Below, one piece after another: positions 1-5,594 of a stretch of DNA of 5,594 nt. Every line of letters begins with the position of its first letter. Position 1 is the stretch's first letter. Both the position numbers and the translations under genes were made by a program. Location of the stretch: NCBI GenBank assembly GCA_017510875.1, contig JAFWLX010000329.1, forward strand, positions 1 through 5,594. The letters run 5' to 3'. Source of the DNA: Atopobiaceae bacterium (GTDB lineage: Bacteria; Actinomycetota; Coriobacteriia; Coriobacteriales; Atopobiaceae). The notes beneath the pieces are model-generated. The model was not told the origin of the DNA, ran no database searches, and saw nothing but the letters and a program-made list of their open reading frames with translations.

Positions 1-3000
1 AGCGACGCCTCAGCCCAATCAAATGCCACGGTCGAGCAGCATTTCACCATGCCGGAGGACGCAGAGTACGAGCCCCAAGAGGTGCTGGTTCGCGTACCCG
101 AGGGCATGACCCAAGAGCAGCTTGAGCAGTCTTTGGCGGGTGTTCCCGGCGTCCACGTTGGACAGGCGGATGGCGGTGGTCTCGTAACCCTCGAGCTTGA
201 GGGAGACCTCTCGGTAGAGGATGCTATCAATCAACTGCTTGCTACAGGTGTGGTTGAAGACGCGCAGCCCAACTATGTGTATTACGCCCTCGACGAGAAG
301 GATTCTGGAGTGGCGGGCCTCATGGCAGCGCTTGCGGCCTATGACGAGCAGACCTCCTCGGCATCGCTTGTTGCCATGGAGGACGATGACAACAACCAGA
401 ACGGCGACGGCAACAACAACGGTGACGGCAACAACAACAGCAACGGTGACGGCAACGGCGACGGGAACAACAACGGCAACGGCGATGGCAACAACAACGG
501 CAACGGCGACGGGAACAACAACCAGAACGGTGACGGCAACGGAGACGGCAGCAACAACCAGAACGGCGACGGCATCACCAGCCAGAACGATGACGTCCAA
601 AACGGTGGTGGCGACCAACCTGAGGCCAAAGACCCCAACGACCCGTTGGTTCCGCTCCAGTACTACCTGGATGACATGCATGTGCCCGAGGCATGGCAGC
701 TTGCCCATGGCGAGAAGGATGTCAACGAAACGCCCGTGACGGTCGCCGTGCTTGACGTGGGCTTCGACGCTGATCACGAAGACCTGGTGGACAACGTTGC
801 GGCGCGCCTTAACGCACTTGACGATAGCGAGGACGTTGCCAATACAGCATCGCGCTCTCTGCATGGAACCCACGTTGCCGGTGTGATATCGGCTCGTGCC
901 AACAACGAGACTGGCATTGCTGGCGTGTCGTACAACGCGCAGCTGGCGCTTGTTCGCGTGGCCGATAGCGAGGGCAGGGCATCTTCCGCAACGCTCGCCC
1001 ATGCCTACGACTGGATTGCAGACCAGCAGGAAGACCTTAACGTGCGCGTGGTGAACGTCAGCCTTGGTGCCGCTTGGGCCAGCTCGTCTTATACCACACA
1101 GGACAAGTTGCTTATGTCCAAGATTGACGAGGCATACGCCAACGGTATCGTCACGGTGGCCGCAGCCGGTAACGCCTCAAGCAACAAGGGCGTGGTTCCT
1201 TACGCCGTGTATCCCGGCGACATCTCTGACGTGGTCAGCGTCATCAACATTGACAAGCAGCACAACAGGGCAAGTGGCTCCAACTACAATCGCGAAGGCG
1301 AGCGCAACAAGAACGTCTCGGCTCCGGGCACAGAGATCGTAAGTACCTACGGCTCGAGCTACTCGGTCACATACGAGGACAAGCGCTACTACGGATACAG
1401 CACCCTTACGGGCACCTCAACTGCTGCACCAAGCGTTTCGGGCATCTTGGCGCTTGAGTTTGCTGCCAATCCGGACCTGAGTGCCGAGGAGGCCGTTGAC
1501 GTCCTGTATGGCATGACAGCAGACCTTGGCGCAGAGGGTTGGGACGAGAACTTTGGCTACGGCGAGGTTATGGCCCTTGACGCGGTGACCGCAGCAACTG
1601 GTCCAACCATTTCTGGTCCGCGCTACTTGGCAGTGGGTGCGGGGGATGCCACATTTACCGTGACGGGATCCGAGGGCGTAACCTGGAGCTTTGCCAGCTC
1701 GGACGCCAACGTGGTGTCTATTGACGCCGCAACCGGGGTTGCGCATCCCGTAGCTAAGGGCGTTGCGGACATCACGGCTGTGGACGACAACGGCGTCACC
1801 CTTACCAAGACCGTGAGCGTGTTCGCAGGCGTGCAGGGGAGCGACACGGTCGAGTTTGGCAAGACCGCAACTTACACCATCGAGAAGGACATGAGCGACT
1901 ACCAGGCTTGGAGCTGGTCGACCTCTGACAAGGGCATTGCCGAGATTGGTAATAGCAGTGGTGTCCTGGTTCCTGTATCGGCAGGCACAGTAACCGTCAC
2001 TGCCTCGCTGGTAGCCGACCCAAGCCTTACCTTTAGCAAAGAGGTCGAGGTCACTCCGGTCAACATTGCCAAGGCAACCATACAGGACATCGATCCGCAG
2101 ACCTATTCGGGTAGCGAGATTAAGCCGGCTCTAGAGATTACCTACAACACGCTCACGCTGGTCGAAGGCACGCATTACACCGTCGATTACGAAGACAACG
2201 TAGAGGTTGGCATCGCCATTGTGAACATCACGGGAATCGGTGCCTTTACGGGAACGACCACAACCAATTTCGCCATCACGACAAGAGCCGCATGGGATCG
2301 CTACTTTGGTGATACCGCAATCGCGACGGGTAAAGCCGTTGTCGAGGCAGATAGCGGCACGGTCTATCAGGCTGGTCGTGGCGGCACCGTGATCCTGGCA
2401 ACCTCTAGCGGCTACTGGGACGCCCTTGCGGCCGCCGGCCTTGCGGGCACGCTTGACGCTCCGGTGCTCATCACCAACCACAAGTCTCTCTCAAAAGAGA
2501 CAAAGGAAGAGATCGAGAGGCTCGCGCCAGAGAAAGCCCTTGTCATGGGTGGCACGGCGGCTATATCCGATGACGTGCTTGACGAGGTGAAAGCCCTTGT
2601 GCCAGACACCGATCGCGTCTTTGGCGATACGGCAATGGACACAGCGGTACAGATTTACCTTGCGGGTTCCGACTGGTCTGACACGGCCATTGTAGCCACG
2701 GTAAACGGCTACTGGGATGCCCTCTCAATTGCGCCCTATGCCTGGTGGGCCAAAGCTCCCATCTTCTTGACAAACTCCGAGGGCATGCTGTCCGACAACA
2801 CCCTTGGTGCCCTTGCCTCTGGCAGCTTTGAGCGAGTTGTTATTGTTGGTGGCACTGCAGCCGTATCAGCGGATGTAGAAGGCCAGCTTGAGAGCATAGA
2901 GATGACCAGCACCGTTCGTCTATTTGGCGACACCGCCCTCGATACATGCGCCCAGATAGCCACCTGGGAGATTGGCGAGGGTATGGGCGTCTCGCATCTT

Positions 3001-3225
3001 GCTGTCGCCACCTCTGACGGTTATTGGGACGCCCTCACCGGTGCGGCTGTCTGCGGCAAGCAGTCATCGGTGCTGGTGCTGGTGGGCAAGGACAATGCAG
3101 AGCGCCCGTATCGAGCCTACGATACGGTCCTGAACTTGGATGCGGGCCAGATTGTGCATGGCCATGTGCTGGGCGGAGATCAGGCGGTTTCTGAGGCGGC
3201 ATGGAACTATCTCACCAAAGAGTAG
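1..3225 (+). CDS. Cell-wall-anchored S8 subtilisin-like serine protease, 5' partial
   Basis: Probable secreted, wall-attached endopeptidase. Residues are numbered from the Met at base 49, but the frame is open back to base 1 and no ribosome-binding site or signal peptide precedes that Met, so the true start lies upstream. Residues ~8-80 resemble an S8 propeptide (EVLVRVPEG ... VEDAQPNYVYY). Residues 112-187 are an Asn/Gly/Asp-rich spacer. The catalytic domain (~200-515) shows Asp236 (AVLDVGFD), His272 (HGTHVAG), oxyanion Asn375 (AAAGN) and Ser457 (GTSTAAP), so it should be active. Residues ~518-595 and ~596-671 look like Big_2 Ig folds (TWSFASSD...VVSIDAATG). Residues ~672-746 match a beta-rich module common in Gram-positive surface proteins (YSGSEIKP...GTHYTVDY...ITGIGAFTG). 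Three CWB2 repeats follow (751-1056); in Clostridioides difficile such repeats bind cell-wall anionic polymer. There is no LPxTG motif or C-terminal membrane segment, so attachment is probably non-covalent. The substrate cannot be read from sequence. Confidence 0.95.
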   Translation, partial: SDASAQSNATVEQHFTMPEDAEYEPQEVLVRVPEGMTQEQLEQSLAGVPGVHVGQADGGGLVTLELEGDLSVEDAINQLLATGVVEDAQPNYVYYALDEKDSGVAGLMAALAAYDEQTSSASLVAMEDDDNNQNGDGNNNGDGNNNSNGDGNGDGNNNGNGDGNNNGNGDGNNNQNGDGNGDGSNNQNGDGITSQNDDVQNGGGDQPEAKDPNDPLVPLQYYLDDMHVPEAWQLAHGEKDVNETPVTVAVLDVGFDADHEDLVDNVAARLNALDDSEDVANTASRSLHGTHVAGVISARANNETGIAGVSYNAQLALVRVADSEGRASSATLAHAYDWIADQQEDLNVRVVNVSLGAAWASSSYTTQDKLLMSKIDEAYANGIVTVAAAGNASSNKGVVPYAVYPGDISDVVSVINIDKQHNRASGSNYNREGERNKNVSAPGTEIVSTYGSSYSVTYEDKRYYGYSTLTGTSTAAPSVSGILALEFAANPDLSAEEAVDVLYGMTADLGAEGWDENFGYGEVMALDAVTAATGPTISGPRYLAVGAGDATFTVTGSEGVTWSFASSDANVVSIDAATGVAHPVAKGVADITAVDDNGVTLTKTVSVFAGVQGSDTVEFGKTATYTIEKDMSDYQAWSWSTSDKGIAEIGNSSGVLVPVSAGTVTVTASLVADPSLTFSKEVEVTPVNIAKATIQDIDPQTYSGSEIKPALEITYNTLTLVEGTHYTVDYEDNVEVGIAIVNITGIGAFTGTTTTNFAITTRAAWDRYFGDTAIATGKAVVEADSGTVYQAGRGGTVILATSSGYWDALAAAGLAGTLDAPVLITNHKSLSKETKEEIERLAPEKALVMGGTAAISDDVLDEVKALVPDTDRVFGDTAMDTAVQIYLAGSDWSDTAIVATVNGYWDALSIAPYAWWAKAPIFLTNSEGMLSDNTLGALASGSFERVVIVGGTAAVSADVEGQLESIEMTSTVRLFGDTALDTCAQIATWEIGEGMGVSHLAVATSDGYWDALTGAAVCGKQSSVLVLVGKDNAERPYRAYDTVLNLDAGQIVHGHVLGGDQAVSEAAWNYLTKE
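391..573 (+). repeat. In-frame Asn/Gly/Asp codon repeat (protease spacer)
   Basis: A degenerate tandem repeat of AAC, GGC/GGT/GGG and GAC/GAT codons encodes residues 115-175 of the protease, with nine GDG triplets separated by NNN, NGN, NNQN or N. It lies between the propeptide and the catalytic domain. Third-position variation (GGT/GGC/GGG/GGA, GAC/GAT) shows the copies have diverged at the DNA level while the amino-acid pattern is kept. It is probably a flexible hydrophilic linker. Spaced aspartates could bind calcium, but no canonical dockerin, EF-hand or RTX nonapeptide is visible. Confidence 0.9.
2299..3216 (+). repeat. Three tandem CWB2 cell-wall-binding repeats (protein level)
   Basis: Three units of about 100 residues begin at Arg751, Arg856 and Arg957 (bases 2299, 2614 and 2917). 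Each opens with R-x-F-G-D-T-A, has a central G-Y-W-D-A-L and closes with a GG-x-x-A-(V/I)-S motif (VMGGTAAIS, VIVGGTAAVS, VLGGDQAVS). This is the layout of putative cell-wall-binding repeat 2. Three consecutive copies is the usual number in CWB2 proteins, where they form one trimeric binding module. The last unit is the most divergent, with extra Cys residues (CGKQSS) and a different segment before its final motif. Confidence 0.9.
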
Positions 3226-3246
3226 AAGGCGTTCAGACTTACTTGC

Positions 3247-3252
3247 AGGGAG
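3247..3252 (+). promoter_or_regulatory. Ribosome-binding site of the dGTPase gene
   Basis: AGGGAG lies 6 bases before the ATG at 3259 and supports that start. It sits inside the 33-bp gap after the protease TAG. The gap has no hairpin plus T-run and no clear promoter, which favours co-transcription with the protease. Confidence 0.7.
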
Positions 3253-3258
3253 CAGCAT

Positions 3259-4506
3259 ATGCCTCATCTACCCACCAACCTCTGTGCGCCCGATCTGCCG
3301 CTGGTCCTCACGCCCCAGGCGATGGCGCAGATGAGCGAGCTTCAGGCCTCTGGGCAGTTGAGCCCGTATGCCACTCCCCACAACGCTTCCATTCGCCGTG
3401 ATGAGGACCGCGACCATAGCAGCTCCCTGCGTCCTGCCTTTGTGCGCGATGCTGAGAAGATTATGCACATACCGGCATATAACCGCATGAGTGGCAAGAC
3501 GCAAGTGTTCTCGTTTCGTGCCAACGACGACCTGTGCCGTCGCGGTCTGCATGTGCAACTGGTTGCGCGCATAGCGCGCGACCTTGGTCGTGCCCTCGGG
3601 CTCAACCTTGACCTTATCGAGGCCATAGCCTTGGGCCACGACATTGGCCACACGCCCTTTGGCCATGCGGGCGAGCGCTTTTTGAACGACGTCTTTCATG
3701 CGCGCACGGGTAGGTGGTTCTTTCACAACGTCCAAAGCGTGCGTGTGCTTGACGTGCTGTACGGGCGCAACCTTACGCTGCAGACCCTAGATGGCGTCAT
3801 CTGCCACAACGGCGAGTTTGAGCAGCAGCGCTTTGAGACCAGCAACCTCTCCAGCTTTGAGGAGTTTGACACGGTGGTGCAGGGCTGCTGGGAGCGGGGA
3901 GACATTGCCATTGGGCACCTGCGCCCTATGACGCTGGAAGGCTGCGTGGTCAGGGTCTCCGACATCATTGCCTACGTGGGCAAAGACCGGCAGGACGCCA
4001 TAGCGGCCGGTCTGTGTGACGATACGACCTTTGATGATGGTATTGGCGGCGCCTACAACTCTTGGGCACTTACGGCCTTTACCACTGACATCATCGAGCA
4101 CAGCTTGGGCAAGGACCATCTGCAGATGAGCAAAGAGGGCTTTGCCGAGATGCGCCGGGCCAAGCGCGAGAACTACGAGAAGATCTATGGGGCCAGCGAG
4201 GTCAACGGCGAGTTTCCGCAGGATGTGGCCCATCTCTTTGAGCAGCTGTATGACCACGAGATGGAAGTGCTCAGGCGCAAGGACACCTCTGCCGCCATCT
4301 TCAAGCACCACATAGAGCCGCTTGAGCGCTATCTTGCCCACTACGGAAGCACATACCTCTGGCAGGACGACCTAGACCAGTGCGTGTGTGACTTTATCAG
4401 CGCCATGACCGACGATTATTTCATGGCCACCTGCGAGGAGCTGTTTCCCCAGGCACGAGAGCTGTTTCCAAGGCGCTCATACTTCGAGGGCGGCGTACGC
4501 GCATAA
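3259..4506 (+). CDS. dgt: HD-domain dGTP triphosphohydrolase family protein
   Basis: A cytoplasmic metal-dependent phosphohydrolase. Characterised members of this family cleave dNTPs, classically dGTP, to deoxynucleoside plus triphosphate and so tune dNTP pools. The 415-residue product has the family's N-terminal signature (residues 64-86, RDAEKIMHIPAYNRMSGKTQ followed by VFSF). The HD-fold metal ligands are His98 (RGLHVQ), His127-Asp128 (LGHDIGHTPFGHAGE) and Asp235 (VVRVSDIIAY). His131, His136 and the HNVQS segment (156-160) also fit dGTPases, where such residues help catalysis. No signal peptide or membrane segment is seen, and the length is normal. The ATG is supported by AGGGAG 6 bases upstream. 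Some actinobacteria carry a dgt-like gene beside dnaG; here the neighbours are a surface protease and a convergent amidotransferase. Substrate preference cannot be told from sequence, and other dNTPs are possible. Its TAA stop lies inside the first bases of the palindromic element that follows. Confidence 0.93.
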   Translation: MPHLPTNLCAPDLPLVLTPQAMAQMSELQASGQLSPYATPHNASIRRDEDRDHSSSLRPAFVRDAEKIMHIPAYNRMSGKTQVFSFRANDDLCRRGLHVQLVARIARDLGRALGLNLDLIEAIALGHDIGHTPFGHAGERFLNDVFHARTGRWFFHNVQSVRVLDVLYGRNLTLQTLDGVICHNGEFEQQRFETSNLSSFEEFDTVVQGCWERGDIAIGHLRPMTLEGCVVRVSDIIAYVGKDRQDAIAAGLCDDTTFDDGIGGAYNSWALTAFTTDIIEHSLGKDHLQMSKEGFAEMRRAKRENYEKIYGASEVNGEFPQDVAHLFEQLYDHEMEVLRRKDTSAAIFKHHIEPLERYLAHYGSTYLWQDDLDQCVCDFISAMTDDYFMATCEELFPQARELFPRRSYFEGGVRA

Positions 4507-4551
4507 CTCGTCGCAGCCCGCACCCGCCGGGGCATGTCTCCTCGGGACTCC
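4503..4551 (+). repeat. Left terminal inverted repeat of the palindromic element
   Basis: A 49-nt arm whose reverse complement recurs at 4695-4742 with one mismatch and one bulge. It contains the TAA stop (4504-4506) of the dGTPase gene. Confidence 0.92.
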
Positions 4552-4594
4552 GCTTCGGCTAAGCGCTCCGCTCTTACGGCGCGGCAGCTGCGGA
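4541..4594 (+). repeat. Dispersed repeat core, copy 1
   Basis: A 54-bp segment inside the left half of the palindromic element, containing CGCTTCGGCTAAGCGCTCCG and then CTTACGGCGCGGCAGCTGCGGA-like sequence. It recurs at 5541-5594 with 51 of 54 identical bases; the differences are A/G at 4547, C/T at 4550 and T/C at 4572. Within it CGCTT-CGGCT-AAGCG can form a short hairpin. Confidence 0.93.
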
Positions 4595-4621
4595 ACTCGA
4601 TTTCGTACGAGCCCTTCGGGC

Positions 4622-4646
4622 CGTGACATGCCACTGGCATGTCACG
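4622..4646. other. Perfect central hairpin of the palindromic element
   Basis: CGTGACATGCC (4622-4632) and GGCATGTCACG (4636-4646) are exact inverted copies around the 3-base loop ACT, so an 11-bp stem can form in DNA or in RNA from either strand. It sits near the middle of the larger inverted repeat. Neither strand has a T-run directly after it, so it is not a textbook intrinsic terminator, though it could stop or stabilise the 3' ends of convergent transcripts. Confidence 0.85.
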
Positions 4647-4694
4647 CAAACAGTCCTCGCTCCCGCCGCGCCGACGGACGGAGCAGCCTCAGAA

Positions 4695-4742
4695 GGAGTC
4701 CGAGGAGACATGCCCCGGCAGGTGCGGGCTGCGACGAGTTAT
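4695..4742 (-). repeat. Right terminal inverted repeat of the palindromic element
   Basis: A 48-nt arm inverted relative to 4503-4551. Read on the minus strand, it contains the TAA stop (4741-4739) of the amidotransferase gene at the same position as the dGTPase stop in the left arm. Confidence 0.92.
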
Positions 4743-5479
4743 TCTACGGTGCGGGCGGCGTCTACAAAGGCCTCAAAGAGCTGGGTCATGCTCTCAAGCC
4801 GCTCGGGGTGCCACTGCACGCCAATAAAGAAGTGCTTCTCGCTAAACTCTATTGCCTCGGGCACGCCGTCGGGCGCCCAGGCAACAATGCGACTCTTATT
4901 TGCGGGCACGGCAATAGCCTGATGGTGCATCGAGTTGACCTCAAACTCAAGCCCTCCCAGAATCTGTGCCAGCCAGCTGGCGGCCTCAATGCGCACGCAG
5001 TGGCTGGGGGTGTTCATGGGCTCTTTCTGCTCATGCTTAACGGTGGTGCTGGGCTGGCGCGTCTCTATGTCGCGAAGCAGGGTGCCCCCAAACGAGACGT
5101 TCATGACCTGCATGCCACGACAGATTCCTAGACAGGGCTTGTTTTGGTTCCAGATTGCTCGGACCGCGGCCCACTCAAAGACATCGCGGTCGGCGCTCAT
5201 CAACTTGATGCGAGCCACGCATCCTTCGTCGTAGTTGTTGCCGCCAAAGCCCTCTTCGCTCACATCGCCACCGCCGGTGAGCAAAAGGCCATCAACGTGT
5301 TCCATGATCTCGGGCGCTATTGCTGCCGACTCAAACCCAAAGGGCAGTGCCACGGGAATCCCGCCGGCCTTTTGGATGGCACGAAGGTAATGGGTGTTGA
5401 CACACGACAGGTCCGGCTTGTCGTCAAGAGGCCAAGAACAAATTCCTATGAGTGGCCGACGTGCGGTCGTGCCGTCCAT
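4739..5479 (-). CDS. Peptidase C26 / gamma-glutamyl-gamma-aminobutyrate hydrolase family protein
   Basis: A cytoplasmic class I glutamine amidotransferase-like hydrolase of 246 residues, a normal full length for family C26. Characterised PuuD releases GABA from gamma-glutamyl-GABA in putrescine breakdown; many relatives have unproven gamma-glutamyl amide substrates. The nucleophile is Cys120 (LGICRGMQ), with His224 and Glu226 (VQWHPE) completing the triad. Family landmarks LLLTGGGDV (65-73) and VNSMHHQAI (181-189) are also present. The N-terminus (RPLIGICSWP) is typical, with no signal peptide. The ATG at 5479-5477 is preceded by GGGAGG with 5-base spacing. No other polyamine-pathway gene (puuA, puuB or puuC type) is visible nearby, so a role in putrescine catabolism is unsupported by context and puuD is not assigned. 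The gene converges on the dGTPase gene, and its TAA lies inside the right arm of the palindromic element. Confidence 0.93.
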   Translation of the reverse strand: MDGTTARRPLIGICSWPLDDKPDLSCVNTHYLRAIQKAGGIPVALPFGFESAAIAPEIMEHVDGLLLTGGGDVSEEGFGGNNYDEGCVARIKLMSADRDVFEWAAVRAIWNQNKPCLGICRGMQVMNVSFGGTLLRDIETRQPSTTVKHEQKEPMNTPSHCVRIEAASWLAQILGGLEFEVNSMHHQAIAVPANKSRIVAWAPDGVPEAIEFSEKHFFIGVQWHPERLESMTQLFEAFVDAARTVE

Positions 5480-5484
5480 GCAAA

Positions 5485-5490
5485 CCTCCC
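5485..5490 (-). promoter_or_regulatory. Strong ribosome-binding site of the C26 peptidase gene
   Basis: Read on the minus strand this is GGGAGG, 5 bases before the ATG at 5479-5477. It is a good Shine-Dalgarno match and fixes the start. Confidence 0.85.
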
Positions 5491-5492
5491 AG

Positions 5493-5512
5493 ATAACAAC
5501 CTTAACCGTTAT
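5493..5512. promoter_or_regulatory. Possible operator: inverted repeat upstream of the C26 gene
   Basis: ATAAC (5493-5497) and GTTAT (5508-5512) are inverted around the AT-richer spacer AACCTTAACC, immediately upstream of the ribosome-binding site. It is the most AT-rich patch in the gap, where a promoter or repressor site could lie. The arms are only 5 bp, and no convincing -35/-10 pair with room for a leader was found, so this is tentative. Confidence 0.25.
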
Positions 5513-5540
5513 TGGTCACAGGCATGCCAGAGCGGCGACC

Positions 5541-5594
5541 CTCGGGGCTTCGCTTCGGCTAAGCGCTCCGCCCTTACGGCGCGGCAGCTGCGGA
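5541..5594 (+). repeat. Dispersed repeat core, copy 2 (runs off the window)
   Basis: This segment is 51/54 identical to 4541-4594 and in the same orientation, beginning 61 bp upstream of the C26 start codon and continuing past the end of the window. The bases before it (5521-5540) share only a short GGCATG with the first copy. The conserved unit therefore appears to begin near CTCGGG, unlike the outer arm, which is not recognisable here. Confidence 0.9.

Larger units (their letters stand above)
4503..4742. repeat. Long palindromic intergenic element (MITE-like or REP/BIME-like)
   Basis: This 240-bp element fills the gap between two convergent genes. The left arm (4503-4551, 49 nt) and right arm (4695-4742, 48 nt) are inverted copies, both starting ATAACTCGTCGCAGCCCGCA from their outer ends. 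They differ by one substitution (C at 4525 against T in the reverse complement of the right arm) and one extra G. Inside the arms similarity continues more weakly (GCTCCG and CGGCGCGGC shared) down to the central hairpin at 4622-4646. The stop codons of both flanking genes lie in the outermost bases. No transposase is encoded. Candidate identities are a non-autonomous transposable element, a REP-type extragenic palindrome or a structured RNA/bidirectional terminator; the sequence does not decide between them. Confidence 0.88.

Noticed and set aside
49..51. ATG at base 49 as the true start of the protease
   Set aside because: The frame is open back to base 1, no Shine-Dalgarno sequence precedes it and no signal peptide follows it. 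The Met is followed directly by propeptide sequence. The gene most likely starts upstream of the window.
391..573. CRISPR array or RTX/dockerin calcium-binding repeat
   Set aside because: The repeat is a trinucleotide-level codon pattern inside a protein frame with no spacers. It also lacks the GGxGxDxUx nonapeptide or the paired 12-residue dockerin loops.
19..1002. Long minus-strand open frame (327 codons) antisense to the protease, with Val/Ala-rich low complexity
   Set aside because: It is the mirror of the protease frame. The Val/Ala run is simply the complement of the GGC/GAC/AAC codon repeat, and it has no recognisable domain or ribosome-binding site. The plus-strand frame has an intact catalytic triad.
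4503..4742. Classical rho-independent terminator between the convergent genes
   Set aside because: Strong hairpins are present, but none is followed by a T-run on either strand, so it cannot be called a canonical intrinsic terminator, although a terminating role remains possible.
4416..5131. Short open frames reading through the palindromic element on both strands, sharing RGDMPR(R/Q)VRAATSY
   Set aside because: The shared peptide results from the two arms being inverted copies of the same DNA. The frames extend into the antisense of real genes and lack ribosome-binding sites. They are likely sources of spurious small-protein annotations.
4541..5594. Exactly 1000-bp spacing between the two repeat cores
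   Set aside because: The round number is almost certainly coincidence. The intervening DNA is an ordinary gene plus intergenic sequence with no larger duplication.

Overview
This window is GC-rich, densely coding bacterial DNA. The protein architectures suggest a high-GC anaerobic Gram-positive bacterium. The best guess is an actinobacterial Coriobacteriia-type genome (Olsenella/Atopobium/Collinsella relatives), because of a secreted subtilase ending in three cell-wall-binding type 2 (CWB2) repeats with the 'GYWDAL' and 'VGGTAAVS' signatures. This assignment is inferred from protein style and base composition; no rRNA or other marker is present.

Layout. Bases 1-3225 (+) hold most of a large surface serine protease. 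Its 5' end, including the signal peptide, lies before the window. In order it has an S8 propeptide, a striking Asn/Gly/Asp low-complexity spacer, a subtilisin catalytic domain with an intact D/H/S triad, two Big_2-like Ig domains, one further beta-rich module and three CWB2 repeats. After 33 bp comes an HD-domain dGTP triphosphohydrolase family gene on the same strand (3259-4506). A class I glutamine amidotransferase-like peptidase C26 gene, of the gamma-glutamyl-GABA hydrolase type, runs toward it on the minus strand (5479-4739).

The 232-bp gap between these two convergent genes is almost entirely a long imperfect palindrome (4503-4742). Its 48/49-bp arms match except for one mismatch and one bulged base, and a perfect 11-bp hairpin sits near its middle. 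Both convergent genes use the same TAA in the terminal bases of the arms. A 54-bp core from the left arm recurs at 51/54 identity at 5541-5594, upstream of the amidotransferase gene, and runs off the window. This is therefore a dispersed repeat family, possibly a non-autonomous (MITE-like) or REP/BIME-like element, and it is the least explained feature here.

Functionally, the three genes look like a surface protease, a nucleotide-pool enzyme and a glutamyl-amide hydrolase. They do not form an evident pathway. The protease and dGTPase could share a transcript. The amidotransferase has its own strong ribosome-binding site and is probably transcribed separately.
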